A stretch of DNA of 64,000 nt from Lysinibacillus cavernae (GCF_009724685.1 NZ_WMEF01000014.1:47302-111301), one strand, 5' to 3'. Numbered from the stretch's first letter, positions 17,501-27,800 are shown. Program-made: numbers and translations. Notes: generated by a model from the letters alone, not told the origin.

Positions 17501-19656
17501 AACGCTATCAACAGTCATTTGAAGATTTAACAGGTTTGCTTGCTATTCGTAAACAAGCTTTTGATCGTATTATAGCCATAGAGCTTAAGCGCGGTGATAC
17601 ACCAACTACTGTTACTAAACTCGCAAGTAGCATTTCTTATTTTGAGGGTATTGATTATTTCTTACAAATTCTACAAGCACTTGATGGAGAAAAGCTTGCA
17701 AGAGGCTATATTTGGCAGGCAGAAACGAAAAAGGATGTATTCTCTCGACTGCTAACAAGTTGCTATCCTAAAAAAGAAGAAACGGCACAGCAATTAAAAG
17801 AAGCGTGGGAGAAAACGGATATTTCCAAAGAACGTTTAATCGAAGCCATGATGTATAACCAGCATTGGATCGACCTTGTTAGTGAGTTAATTGACTGGGA
17901 AGGATTAAAAGAATCTGCCTGGTATTTTATCGCCCATACAACAGATTCTTTATCGGACTTTGCCAAAGATCAGATTGCTCTCTTCTCAAGCATAACCGCT
18001 GAGGATTTTAGTGATGGTGCATTCGATTTAGCTTGGTTCCAAAGTGCTTACCAGACACTAGGGGCAAAAAAATTCAAAGTTGTCTATGATGCAGCAAAAT
18101 ATGCTTCAGAGGGAGCCAATCATCGTCGAGCACAGCTTTATGCAGATACAGCCATTGGTAAGCTCAGCCCCAAACCATTAATGACAGAAATTCAAGACAA
18201 GCGCAATAAAGATAAACTACGCGCACTTGGTCTTATCCCATTAAAAAAATCGGATGATAAAGACGCCCTAACGCGCTATCAATTCATTCAACAGTTTATA
18301 AAGGAAAGTAAGCAATTTGGCGCTCAACGTCGTGCAAGTGAAGCACGAGCAGCAAGTATTGCACTAGAAAATTTAGCTCGCAATGCTGGGGATGGAGAAG
18401 CCACTCGATTCACATGGCGCATGGAGTTATCAGCATTTAACGATATCAAGCATTTATTTACAGTACAACACATCGAACAAATTACAGCCCATTTACAAAT
18501 TGAAGAAGATGCCTCTGTTGTCATTATCGTTGAAAAAGATGGTAAGCGTCTAAAGAATATTCCTGCTGCATTAAAAAAGCATGCTGACATTGTAACCTTG
18601 CAAGAAGCACGAAAAGATTTACAGGAGCAATATAAACGAGCTCGTCCAGCACTTGAGAAAGCCATGGAATTGGAAACAGTATTTTCAGCTGAGGAGCTCA
18701 TTAATTTATTAGCCCATCCGATTCTAGCTCCACTTTTACAAAGGTTAGCTTTTATCAGTGATGAGCACATTGGAATGCTTACACCTGATGGCCTACAGTT
18801 ACTATCATCTGACATTGTGTCACTTACACCAACGTCAGCCATAAAGATTGCTCATCCTTATCATCTTCTTAAAAGTGGTCAATGGCGACAATGGCAAGCC
18901 TATTTGTTTGAGCAAAAAATACAACAACCATTTAAGCAAGTGTTCCGTGAGCTGTATCTCATCAATGAAGATGAAAAGGCACAGAAACAATCATTGCGTT
19001 ATGCAGGACATCAAGTAAATCCGTCACAAACAGTTGCCTTGTTGAAAACACGGGGCTGGCAAATTAGTTATGAAACAGGACCACGTAAAGTCTATTACAA
19101 GGAAAATATTGTGGCATCCTTATATGCACAGGCAGATTGGTTTACACCAGCAGAGATTGAGGCACCCGCAATTGAAGGTGTTTACTTCTATGATCGTTTA
19201 ACAGGCAAAGATATTGTCTTAGATGACATTCCTGCCGTGATTTTCTCTGAGGTCATGCGAGATATTGATCTCGTTGTCAGCGTTGCCCATGTCGGTGGTG
19301 TAGATCCTGAGGCAAGCCACTCTACTGTTGAAATGCGTAGTGTCATCGTAGAAGAATTGGCTAAATTATTGAAGATACACAACGTGGAGGTGAAGAAACA
19401 GCATGCCCTAATTGAAGGTAAACTAGCAAGCTATTCCTTACATTTAGGTAGTGGTGTGGTACATCAAATGGGTGGATCAATGATTCCGATAATCGCCGTC
19501 CCATCTCAGCATCGTGGACGAATTTTCTTGCCAATGGTGGATGATGATCCACGCACAGCCGAAATCATGTCAAAGCTTTTATTGCTAAGTGAAGATACAA
19601 AAATTAAAGACCCAGCTATACTAGCTCATATTCGTAGCTATGAGCAAACACGCTAA
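14566..19656 (+). CDS. Giant DUF4132/YehI-like cytosolic protein
   Basis: Protein of 1,696 residues without signal peptide or membrane helices. Most of it is alpha-helical with degenerate HEAT-like repeats, for example near residue 520-590 (SSINRSLALKKIHSLTPTE and GALRKEAISLL). The last 350 residues resemble DUF4132, known from E. coli YehI: VFRELYLINEDE, RYAGHQV, LLKTRGW, then a long block ending IFLPMVDDDPRTAEIMSKLL. The biochemical role of this family is unknown. I use ATG at 14566 because AAGGAGGG lies directly upstream; an in-frame TTG at 14533 overlaps the previous gene. Confidence 0.75.
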   Translation: MTLSHEQKTNFQSKIDTAPTAIQPLATALLKYMDNRDYEIEQLITAHKNESLEELFNGPLFEILTLFSSQERAFKIKKLALRFDATMFQTGVLRRSFRSAQPVQDHLFQCLQLIEEMLTFEEIDLQELLVNHSQYEHGTYPNYSSYVMKNENVKVMGFHVFEQLLAEELSLENPSIEEAVESILFDEHHSSFFGHPLIRGIFKSNNSRMHEALGKLLVAAARQEGLRQAIVENIDHGNLDAQVKMMKLIQEHQLTRFSSVIRAVDTWMGLGYNSFENQKVTEEILALAIQAIEEDNFVGQLLKSERTIDIYVALWATSTKDYTRLDGILTELLKRDKHIQLTTLAFLKNLSKTSFTAPFVKDLILTTKDIELFAFAWGNFLYANHYINSEYASDNEWDKNLQSFMEENAQLQGIEYLLFEQLDWAKNEITKDGLIITGKPLSFVYVHLSFEDLISTQIILAHHVQDEALFQRIIAQADSYSPSSRIGLLNIYCLDPITQGQREFLFNSLRDRSSINRSLALKKIHSLTPTEEEIAKIEDLLANKSGALRKEAISLLKVQPQDHILRSAEKLIKDSKQLKRLGGLELLLEASKECDLASEQVIALCALLPKVTKNEQVLLDQLVARDVPEYNEDNGFGLYTPHPPIQYDSIVDGSVKMNGEEPWQQLVPLYVQTPTPFEKFFQYDIENLLSKLEQLIQILDKHAEFEYETYQWNDTPIATTLGQKYSIMASKTDRQRHASLDVYPIPEEIVQWIKISLVSNEDLAYFNFYNNLSEYPAAHDLSDAAHTLIEPFFQYAKIKAHVAQFNSLKYHDTLQQIFSVLSQDIENISGETALHKEACSLLEKHAPEFNSFEQAIGIMLQLFNQIPADRWQINVRDKGYYYYSSTSTIIDLDIIETFVDRCWSDYSTYGEYVKMLAINEELTKRMQKENYSPNLYNLSMFQYLDAMKAGLLTQDHLFEAIFTNTLASEIFNEPNKLVERYQQSFEDLTGLLAIRKQAFDRIIAIELKRGDTPTTVTKLASSISYFEGIDYFLQILQALDGEKLARGYIWQAETKKDVFSRLLTSCYPKKEETAQQLKEAWEKTDISKERLIEAMMYNQHWIDLVSELIDWEGLKESAWYFIAHTTDSLSDFAKDQIALFSSITAEDFSDGAFDLAWFQSAYQTLGAKKFKVVYDAAKYASEGANHRRAQLYADTAIGKLSPKPLMTEIQDKRNKDKLRALGLIPLKKSDDKDALTRYQFIQQFIKESKQFGAQRRASEARAASIALENLARNAGDGEATRFTWRMELSAFNDIKHLFTVQHIEQITAHLQIEEDASVVIIVEKDGKRLKNIPAALKKHADIVTLQEARKDLQEQYKRARPALEKAMELETVFSAEELINLLAHPILAPLLQRLAFISDEHIGMLTPDGLQLLSSDIVSLTPTSAIKIAHPYHLLKSGQWRQWQAYLFEQKIQQPFKQVFRELYLINEDEKAQKQSLRYAGHQVNPSQTVALLKTRGWQISYETGPRKVYYKENIVASLYAQADWFTPAEIEAPAIEGVYFYDRLTGKDIVLDDIPAVIFSEVMRDIDLVVSVAHVGGVDPEASHSTVEMRSVIVEELAKLLKIHNVEVKKQHALIEGKLASYSLHLGSGVVHQMGGSMIPIIAVPSQHRGRIFLPMVDDDPRTAEIMSKLLLLSEDTKIKDPAILAHIRSYEQTR

Positions 19657-19662
19657 AATGTA

Positions 19663-19694
19663 AAAAACAGGTGACATATTGTCACCTGTTTTTA
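19663..19694. terminator. Bidirectional terminator between convergent genes
   Basis: AAAACAGGTGACA pairs with TGTCACCTGTTTT, with A-runs on the left and T-runs on the right. It serves the giant gene and the TOPRIM-like gene. Confidence 0.9.
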
Positions 19695-20423
19695 TCGTAC
19701 ATCTGTTTTAATCATTTCAAATAATAGCGGTACATTCGTTCCTCGCTGCAATGAATGGCAGCCTTCCATTAAAAATGACCAACTGCTTTTCATTTTTTCT
19801 CTATAGGGTAGCTCTGAACTAACTGGGATATATGCTTTTAAATATTCTTCAACCGTACCTGACAGATTGTCCATAAACTCATCTGCCTTTCGTATTTTCT
19901 CTGTCGGGATTTCATTGCGTTCATCCCATAAGACATGCTCTAAATTCGTAGAGAAATAAAATAATTGGTAAGGCACTTTCATGCGGTTAATGGTAAAGTG
20001 GTCATTGGCGATTAAAGTTTTAGCATTCTTGGCCTTCATTTCATTTCGTTGTTCAATTTGTTCTTTACGCTTATCTGACTTCACTAAAATAGCATCCTCT
20101 GTATACAATAAATTTTGCTCAATATTCTCATCCACCTTGACACATTCCGGTGCAATAAAACAACCATCTGCATCTGTGATATGAACGACAGCAGTTAAGT
20201 CATTTGCTAAAAACTTATATTTTTTGAGATAGCTCTGAATTACCCGTAATACACTGTTTTTAATGTTTGGTATACGTTTATTAGCATCCCACTTTGTCAA
20301 AATATCCTCACGTTGCACATCAAAACGAATCGTTGAATTCGTAAAATAAGCATCTAGATACTCCTCTAAAATGATTTGCTCCGTCTGCCCCTCAACAATG
20401 ATTAAAAGCACTTTTTTAGTCAT
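19692..20423 (-). CDS. TOPRIM-like protein paired with an AAA ATPase
   Basis: Cytosolic protein of 243 residues. The N-terminus VLLIIVEGQTEQIILEEYL carries the EGxTE glutamate of TOPRIM nucleases. About 80 residues later HITDADGCF supplies the DxD acidic pair, and a later NLEHVLWDE matches the RloB/OLD-like layout. I use ATG at 20423, which overlaps the ATPase stop by 8 bases and has AGGTG six bases upstream. ATPase plus separate TOPRIM subunit is the layout of PARIS and AbiL defence systems; OLD and Gabija GajA fuse the two. Exact family not recognised. Confidence 0.72.
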   Translation of the reverse strand: MTKKVLLIIVEGQTEQIILEEYLDAYFTNSTIRFDVQREDILTKWDANKRIPNIKNSVLRVIQSYLKKYKFLANDLTAVVHITDADGCFIAPECVKVDENIEQNLLYTEDAILVKSDKRKEQIEQRNEMKAKNAKTLIANDHFTINRMKVPYQLFYFSTNLEHVLWDERNEIPTEKIRKADEFMDNLSGTVEEYLKAYIPVSSELPYREKMKSSWSFLMEGCHSLQRGTNVPLLFEMIKTDVR

Positions 20424-21753
20424 GCTGAACACCTGCTTTACGAAAAGCACGCTTAATTTTGAATGTTTTTGTTTCCTTATATACCTCTTCATCCTGTCCA
20501 CCAAGCTGAATAGCACGCAGATAGACATCCCTAGCATTATTCACTTCTTTTATACCCTTTAACTGCATATAGCGGTGATTTTCATTTGTTGTCGTGAACC
20601 ATATGTTTTTAATAGCTAGCACCTCTAACACACGTAGATTATGGGATGTAAAAATAAGTTGTCCTTTTCCATCCTCATCTATCACTGTTAACAACTCACC
20701 CAACAAATATTCAAAAACACCCGAATCTAATTCATCAATGACTACACAAGCATTCGGATTATTGTATACAGCAATCAGTACACTAAGAACAGAAATAATT
20801 TTTAATATCCCCTCTGACTCTGTTCGTAGCGGTAATTCCTGCGCCCCACGCTGTGACAAAAATTCAAAACGAATACCCTGCTCTCCATTATCCATCGTCT
20901 GCTTTGTGATGATATTAATTTTTATGGTCAGACCTGGAATAATAGCCGATAGCACTTGGTTACTTTGCTCAATAACTTCACATAACGCATAGAATGCATC
21001 CTCCGGTAATAAAGCTGGACCCTTTAAATCATACGGAATAAGACCCCTCGTTTTCTCCAAATGTATACTAAATGGCATCATCCGTTCTTCAAATAATGGC
21101 GCGATATTTTGATTATCTACCACATGTAGGTCTCTATTAAAATCAACTGCAATATTTTGAAGCAGCTGCATTTCTTGCTCAGAAAGTCGCTCCTGTAATA
21201 AAGGCTTTACATCTTTATGGAATAGAAAAGACATATATTGCTTTCTTGCTAACTGTTGAATGACAAGTAATTGAATACGTGCCTGTTCACTCAAATCAGC
21301 TAATTTTGATTTACGGATTTGGACATCTTTCTCTGTCACAGCAATTAAAACCTTTGACCGCTTCCCTTTTTCATTTTCTCGATAGGAAAGACGTTCCAGC
21401 GTAGTATATAGTCGATGCTGATCCTCCTGCAACTCCACATAGTAATCCACAAAAAATGTACCAAATTGATTTTCCACTAAAAATTCTACATCCATACTGG
21501 CTGTATGCTCGCCTGCCAATATGAGTCGCTTTTCTTGTGGGGGTAGCTTCACTTCAGCAAACCAGCCTGATATAAGTGTCTTCAATAAACCAAATGCATC
21601 TACTATGGTTGTCTTTCCTGAGCCATTTTGTCCATACAGCCCAACAACATTCGCTTGTAGAAATGACTCAAAATCCACCGCGAGAACAATTTCACCCTGT
21701 CGTACATTTCGTAAATTTTGTACTTTCATTTTTTTAATTTTGATTATCGCCAT
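20416..21753 (-). CDS. AAA/ABC-type ATPase of a possible two-gene defence module
   Basis: ATPase of 445 residues in the SMC/OLD-like group. Walker A is GQNGSGKTT (about 40-48). A signature-like TESEGILK lies near 317, Walker B is CVVIDELDSG near 339-348, and the switch His is in FTSHNLRVLE. The middle region is long and helical. It shares an overlapping stop/start with the TOPRIM-like gene, so the pair makes one transcript. It has no fused nuclease. The divergent neighbour is a Tyr/Pro-repeat gene. A role in phage defence is inference from architecture. Confidence 0.8.
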   Translation of the reverse strand: MAIIKIKKMKVQNLRNVRQGEIVLAVDFESFLQANVVGLYGQNGSGKTTIVDAFGLLKTLISGWFAEVKLPPQEKRLILAGEHTASMDVEFLVENQFGTFFVDYYVELQEDQHRLYTTLERLSYRENEKGKRSKVLIAVTEKDVQIRKSKLADLSEQARIQLLVIQQLARKQYMSFLFHKDVKPLLQERLSEQEMQLLQNIAVDFNRDLHVVDNQNIAPLFEERMMPFSIHLEKTRGLIPYDLKGPALLPEDAFYALCEVIEQSNQVLSAIIPGLTIKINIITKQTMDNGEQGIRFEFLSQRGAQELPLRTESEGILKIISVLSVLIAVYNNPNACVVIDELDSGVFEYLLGELLTVIDEDGKGQLIFTSHNLRVLEVLAIKNIWFTTTNENHRYMQLKGIKEVNNARDVYLRAIQLGGQDEEVYKETKTFKIKRAFRKAGVQHD

Positions 21754-21904
21754 ATGCTAAACATCCTTTTAGCTCTTTTTTCTTATTATAATGAATTTTG
21801 TTATATTTTATAACAATTTCGACCTTAAGTAGCAACTAGCCTATAGCCTATGACAATCATAGCAATAGGCATATGTTAGAAAAAATGAAGAAAGGTGTGT
21901 TTCA

Positions 21905-22393
21905 TTGGTTTATCCTAGATTAGCTCCTGAAGATTTTAGCAGTCAATTTCGCCCAGGTATGAAAATATGGGTGACACTCCCTACAGGTACTTATTCAGGT
22001 ACATTGATTCGAACATTTGGAACGGGAGGAAGAACAGCAGAAATCCAGCTAGATAACGGTCAATTAGTGACTGTAGATGTTAGTCAAATAACTGCAGCAG
22101 GTACAGGAACACCGCCTGGTAGTTCCTATCCACCACCTTATCCACCACCATACCCACAACCTTATCCACCACCTTATCCACCACCTTATCCGCCGCAACC
22201 TTACCCACCACGTCCTTATCCACCACAACCTTACCCACCGCAACCATATCCGCCACGTCCTTATCCACCGCAGCCATATCCACCGCAACCATATCCGCCA
22301 CGTCCTGGGGGGCAATATCCTGGTTTTCCACCGCCTTTAATACCAGGACTTCCCAACATTTTACCAGGTATTTTTGGTAATCCAAGACCATAG
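21905..22393 (+). CDS. Tyr/Pro-repeat protein with small beta-barrel N-terminus
   Basis: Protein of 162 residues, start TTG after AAAGGTG. Residues 1-65 look like a small beta-barrel (PGMKIWVTLPTGTYSGTLIR, then AEIQLDNGQLVTVDVSQI), similar in feel to KOW/Sm-like folds. Residues about 73-135 are near-perfect repeats of YPPPYPP, YPPQPYPP and YPPRPYPP, followed by a Pro/Gly/Phe-rich end. There is no signal peptide. Similar low-complexity tails occur in spore coat or surface proteins of Bacillales, but the role here is unknown. A strong terminator follows. Confidence 0.75.
   Translation: MVYPRLAPEDFSSQFRPGMKIWVTLPTGTYSGTLIRTFGTGGRTAEIQLDNGQLVTVDVSQITAAGTGTPPGSSYPPPYPPPYPQPYPPPYPPPYPPQPYPPRPYPPQPYPPQPYPPRPYPPQPYPPQPYPPRPGGQYPGFPPPLIPGLPNILPGIFGNPRP
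22080..22315. repeat. Tandem coding repeat (Tyr-Pro-Pro units)
   Basis: Short 9- to 15-base units of the type TATCCACCA/CCATATCCGCCA repeat about 20 times from roughly 22128 to 22303 within the Tyr/Pro-repeat gene. The units vary at third positions, so it is not a fresh expansion. There are no spacers, so it is not CRISPR. Confidence 0.8.
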
Positions 22394-22401
22394 CAACAAG
22401 T

Positions 22402-22453
22402 AGAAAGGCTTTTTCTTTATTCGGAAATGAACAAAGAAAAAGCCTTTTTTTCA
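22402..22453 (+). terminator. Terminator of the Tyr/Pro-repeat gene
   Basis: AGGCTTTTTCTTT pairs with AAAGAAAAAGCCT, followed by TTTTTT. It starts nine bases after the stop. Confidence 0.88.
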
Positions 22454-22933
22454 TTTTATTCCCATAATAAAAATTATGGACAACCATCGTATTTCCTAGC
22501 ACGCAACACATGACAAAATAAGTAAAAAGAACTAACACAAAATTGAAAAATGGGATTTCAGCCAAAATTTTAATTCAATTGAAATTGACTCTGTTCTGAG
22601 CATACTTCTTTTTTATACTATTAATTGTCTGACTTTTTGTAAAAAAACAACTTAAAATACAAAGTAGTTAGACTAAAAAACTAAATTTCTTCACTTATTC
22701 TTATAAATCGAGACTTTAAATAGTAAGTTTTTTGGGTTGTGAATCATTTTTTTTGGCAGTATAGTAGTTTATTGTTAGGGGATAAATAGATTACATTGCA
22801 TTCATAAATATTCAGAACGCATCAAGACTTCTACGAATAACATAACAATCTTCAATGTATAATTCATTGGCTAAATTATCCATTCCACTTCCTTAACTTG
22901 AAATATTTGTTATATCATATTAGGAGGAAAAGC
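22454..22933. other. AT-rich intergenic stretch before the chemotaxis receptor
   Basis: No gene supported on either strand. The region is about 70% A+T. I did not find a convincing sigma-A or sigma-D promoter by eye. Confidence 0.4.
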
Positions 22934-24682
22934 ATGAAAAGACGCAAGAAGCAGCATATGTCCATTAGTAAAAAATTAACTGCAATAATGGTAAGTATTT
23001 TATTATTATTTGGATTAGTTACTTTAGGACTTTCTTATTATATAGTAAGAAACAGTAATTTAACAGACATGGATCAATCGCTTTATGATAAAGGCATGAT
23101 CTTAGGAAAAACAATTGATATTGATACATTAAAATCGATATTAGATAATCCAACAGCCAACAATAGTGAAGCCCTTCGATTAACGAGTGAAATGGATGCT
23201 ATCAATGATAATTCTGATAGCATTACCAATCTATTTTTAATTACGGTTAATGGAGAAAATATTAATGCACCTGTTCTTTCATCTAGCATATTAAAACTAG
23301 GGGCTGAATATAACCAAGACATGATAGCTATGGGTTTATCTCCTGATTTCCTTGCAAGAATTAAAGAGATTTTTGAAACAAAAAAAGCAACGGCTACCGA
23401 TATTTATAGCGATGAGTTTGGTAGCTATAAAACAGGTCTTACACCAATTTTAGATGAAGATGGTAACATGTTAGCGGCTTATGCCATTGACTATGATGTA
23501 TCGATGGTAACTGGTAAAGCGATGTCTGAAGCTCTCTGGACGTTATTAGTGACCGTTATTTTCTTAATCGGTTCGTCTATTGCTGTGTACACCCTTTTAA
23601 GAAAAAAATTAACACCAATTCAACAACTTTCTTTACAGTCTAAAAAGGTTGCTGAAGGTAATTTAGAGCTTGAACCATTGCCAGTTACTTCGACGGATGA
23701 GATAGGAACACTCACACAAAACTTTAACTCAATGATTGAAAACTTAAAAAATGTCATTAAAAGTACAACGAACGTTTCTTCCCGAGTTTCAAATACGGCC
23801 AATGTACTATCTGCAAACATGCAGGAAGCTTCTGATTCTTACAATAATGTCGCTTCTTCCATGCAAGAAATTGCAAGTGGAGCAGATCTTCAAGTTCAAA
23901 AGGCAAAAGAAAGTACAATTACAATTGAAGAAATGAGTATTGGTATCCAACGAATTGCCAGCACATCCAACCAAATTTCCGAATCCTCAATCTTAGCATC
24001 AGAGGAAGCTGAAAGAGGCAATGAGTCAACAAATAAATCAGTTGCACAAATGAATGCTATTAGTAAAGCTGTTAACCAATCTGCAGCTTCTGTTAAATTG
24101 CTTGGCGAACATTCCAATAAAATCGAAGAAATTGTAGGCATTATTACAGGAATTGCTTCCCAAACAAATTTACTTGCATTGAATGCAGCCATAGAAGCTG
24201 CGCGTGCTGGAGAAGCTGGTAGTGGTTTTGCAGTGGTGGCTGACGAAGTACGTAAGCTTGCTGAACAGTCTGAAGCATCTGCAAGAGAGATTTCCACACT
24301 TATTTCTCATATCCAGCACGATACAAACGAATCTGTAAATATCATGGTTCACGCTGTAGAAGAAGTGGATCACGGAATTGTCATGATCAATGATTCGGAA
24401 AAATCGTTTAGTCAAATACTAACATCCATTCATCATGTGACAGGACAAATTCAAGAACTCTCTGCAACAATTGAAGAAATGGCAGCTGGTATGGAAGAAG
24501 TAACTTCTGCGGTTAAAGATATGGAACATTTTTCAGTCAATTCAAAAGACAATACAAGAGCAGTAGCAGCAACTTCTGCTTCTCAACTAAATACCGTACA
24601 ACGAGTTTCCGAAGAAGCTCAAGTATTATCCGAGTTATCTGACGAATTATTGAATGTTGTCAATACCTTTGTAGTGAAATAA
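22934..24682 (+). CDS. Methyl-accepting chemotaxis protein
   Basis: Membrane chemoreceptor of 582 residues. Order: basic N-terminus, membrane helix (about 18-40), extracellular sensor of about 150 residues (single-Cache-like), second helix (about 203-227), HAMP, long coiled coil, and the highly conserved hairpin tip [20 protein letters not shown] with [20 protein letters not shown]. It signals to CheA/CheW. AGGAGG lies seven bases before ATG 22934; the upstream in-frame ATG at 22898 has none. The ligand is unknown. It is isolated from other chemotaxis genes. Confidence 0.93.
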   Translation: MKRRKKQHMSISKKLTAIMVSILLLFGLVTLGLSYYIVRNSNLTDMDQSLYDKGMILGKTIDIDTLKSILDNPTANNSEALRLTSEMDAINDNSDSITNLFLITVNGENINAPVLSSSILKLGAEYNQDMIAMGLSPDFLARIKEIFETKKATATDIYSDEFGSYKTGLTPILDEDGNMLAAYAIDYDVSMVTGKAMSEALWTLLVTVIFLIGSSIAVYTLLRKKLTPIQQLSLQSKKVAEGNLELEPLPVTSTDEIGTLTQNFNSMIENLKNVIKSTTNVSSRVSNTANVLSANMQEASDSYNNVASSMQEIASGADLQVQKAKESTITIEEMSIGIQRIASTSNQISESSILASEEAERGNESTNKSVAQMNAISKAVNQSAASVKLLGEHSNKIEEIVGIITGIASQTNLLALNAAIEAARAGEAGSGFAVVADEVRKLAEQSEASAREISTLISHIQHDTNESVNIMVHAVEEVDHGIVMINDSEKSFSQILTSIHHVTGQIQELSATIEEMAAGMEEVTSAVKDMEHFSVNSKDNTRAVAATSASQLNTVQRVSEEAQVLSELSDELLNVVNTFVVK

Positions 24683-24688
24683 AAAATG

Positions 24689-24794
24689 AAAGGGCTGCCC
24701 TTATTAGGAGATTTATGTCCATTAGCCTCTCACAGATTCATTCATTTCTGTGGAACTAATGGCATAAACACTCCTACATAAGTGTCTGCCCTTT
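24689..24794. other. Long imperfect hairpin between receptor and A-T-R genes
   Basis: Outer arms of about 38 bases (24689-24724 with 24756-24794) pair almost throughout: AAAGGGC with GCCCTTT, CTTATTAGGAG with CTCCTACATAAG, ATTTATG with CATAAAC, CCATTAG with CTAATGG. An inner stem CACAGA/TCTGTG caps it. It may terminate the receptor transcript, regulate the downstream gene, or be a small palindromic mobile element. Confidence 0.6.
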
Positions 24795-24816
24795 TCTAAA
24801 ATAGGAGTTGTCATGA

Positions 24817-27800
24817 TTGAATACTAAACGAGAATTTGATGTACATCCATCACAGAATAATACGTATCTTTTTGAGCAACAAACTCTATTATCCAATCGT
24901 ACACAACTGTTGAACGATGAGGATTTATTAGTATATCAAGCTTTAAATCGCACAATGGCCGACTACAATAAAAACACCACAATTCATGAAGTATTTTATC
25001 AGGCAGCACAGCAGTTTGCTGAACGAATCGCATTGTCCTATGAAGGTGGCAAGATGACTTACCGTCAGCTAAATGAACAATCCAATCAAGTTGCCCATAT
25101 GTTAATTGCCAACGGTCTGCAAAATGGAAACTATGTTGCCATCGTTATGGACCGTAGTAAAGAAACCATCATCAGTTTATTAGGTGTCCTGAAAGCTGGC
25201 GGTGTTTACGTACCCATTGATCCGAGCTATCCAAAAGAACGTTGTCAGTATTTATTAAACGATACGGGTGCTGCTTTTATCATTACGAAAAACGAACATA
25301 CAGCATTACTGAATGACTTCATACATAATGATTTCCAAACGCATACAATGTTAACGATAAACCAATCAGAGCAAGGCTATTCACAAGAAAATATACACTG
25401 TGCAGTACGTCCATCAGACTTAGCCTATATCATTTATACGTCTGGTTCTACAGGCAAACCTAAAGGCGTTATGCTTAAGCATGAAGCAGTTATTAATTTG
25501 ATAACAGACAATCAAAGAATCTACCACTCAACTGAAGAAGATGTTTATTCTCAGTTTATCTCTTATAGTTTTGACCCCTCTGTAACAGAGACATTTACAG
25601 CTTTCTTTTCAGGGGCAAGACTTCATATGCTAACAAGTATAGAGCGACTATCAATCGAAGCATTCGCTGATATGATTGCTCGTGAACAAGTAACGACTGC
25701 CACTGTACCCAACGCTTTCTTTACACAACTAGCCACACACTTACCTGTTGAATACCGAGAAAAATTAACGACACTAAAATACCTATCTGTCGGCGGTGAA
25801 GCCCTATTGCCTGCTGTTGTTCAAAAATGGCATGAGAAGTTTGGTCTATTTACAGAAATTATTAACGTTTATGGGCCGACTGAATGTACAGTATTGTCCT
25901 CTTACTATAAAGTAAAAAGCCAGATAACCGACACGCAATCTAATATTCCTATTGGAAGACCTATCGCCAATTATGAAATGTATGTTATCAATGCCGATAA
26001 TCAGCTTTGTCCAGTCTATGAAACAGGAGAATTATGCATTGCAGGTGCTGGTTTAGCAGCAGGCTATTTACATCAGCCTACAAAAACAGCTGAGGTTTTT
26101 GTACCCCACCTGTTTAAGCCCGAACAAAAAATGTATCGAACAGGTGATTTAGTTCGCCTATTACCTAGCGGTGTCATCGAATTTGTTGGACGTAAGGATT
26201 CACAAATTAAAGTTAGAGGCTTCCGTATTGAGCTTGGAGAAATTGAAACCGTATTAAGCAATCATTCTAGCATTCAAGAAGTCGTAATCATCGCCAAGAG
26301 AATGTCTGATGGTAATAACCATTTATTTGCCTACTTTACGGTGGCAAATGGTATGCAGCTAGAGGAAGATGTTTTAAGAGACTACTTGGCAAATCTTTTA
26401 CCTGATTATATGGTGCCTGAGCGTTTTATTGAATTGCCTGAAATGCCGTTATCTCCTACGGGAAAAATTAATCGAAAACAATTAGCCTCACTGGAAATAA
26501 CTTCAGCTCGTAGTAATTCATATGTTACTCCAGAAAATGACACGCAACGTATGCTAACTAGAGCATGGGAATATGTACTTGGCATCGAACCAATCGGCAT
26601 TCACGATAATTTCTTCCACATTGGTGGACATTCATTAAAAGTACTTGAGATTCTTGTACAAGTAAAAAAGCATATACCATTCTTAAAGATTCAAGATTTT
26701 TTCCAATATCAAACGATTGCAGAGTTAGATCAATATATTCGTAGCTATCAGCCTGAAGCTGTTGAAGTTCGGGAGCAACCAGCTAACCTTATCTTCAAGA
26801 ATTTAATGGAACCAAGCCAACTACAAGTCTTACAAGCAGTAAAGCCATTACCGATGTCGAAGGTACTATTAACAGGTGCTACAGGTTATTTAGGTAGCCA
26901 TGTATTATATGAACTGTTAGTTACAACAAATGCGCATATTTATTGTCTTATTCGTCCAAGCGCACATACATCTATTGAAGATAAGCTATTGGATAGTATG
27001 CAATTTTATTTCGGAAATAATATTGCTCGCCAGATAAAAGATCGTGTAACGGTTATCCAAGGGGATTTAGGGAAACAAAGACTTCATCTATCCAATGAAG
27101 ATGAACAATTATTAATGGAAGAAATCAATGCCATCATTCATTGTGGTGCAGATGTGCGTCATTTTGGTGCAGCTGATCATTTCAATAATGTCAATGTTAA
27201 TGGTACGCGCTATTTGCTTGAACTAGCAAAACGAAAACCAGGCGTCCATTTCCATTATGTATCGACAATTGGTATTCCAGAAGAGCTAGCTGCCACTCAG
27301 TGGGGCCCCAATGAGGCAAAAGGCGACTTTGACTACAATGTGAAGCTTGATAATGTTTATACTCAAAGTAAGCTAGAAGCAGAAAACCTTGTGAGGAATG
27401 CTGTAAATGACGCAATCCCTATTTCCATCTATCGTGTAGGAAATTTAAGCTGTCACTCCGAAACAGGTAAATTTCAACGTAATATCGATGACAATGCCTT
27501 TTACCGTATGATTAAATCTATGCTTTATTTAGGTAAAATTCCTACAGCACAATGGCATGTTGATTTTACACCAATTAATTATGCTAGCCAGGCACTTGTT
27601 TCTCTAGCAAGTCAACCAACAACAAACGGTCATGTCTTCCATTTATGTAATCCTGTATCGCTCACTTATTTAGAATTAATCGAGATGATAAAGGAACTGG
27701 GTTATGACTTAACGATTGTGACACCACAGGAATATTCGAATTGGCTATTGAATGGCGAGCATTCTAAAGATGTACAGGAATATTTATCATTAGCTATTGC

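Noticed and set aside
22128..22303. Possible CRISPR or tandem repeat array
   Set aside because: Units are 9-15 bases in codon phase with no spacers. They encode Tyr-Pro-Pro repeats.
22080..22565. 161-codon minus-strand frame opposite the Tyr/Pro-repeat gene
   Set aside because: Repetitive low-complexity translation forced by the YPP codons. The plus-strand gene has start, ribosome binding site and terminator.
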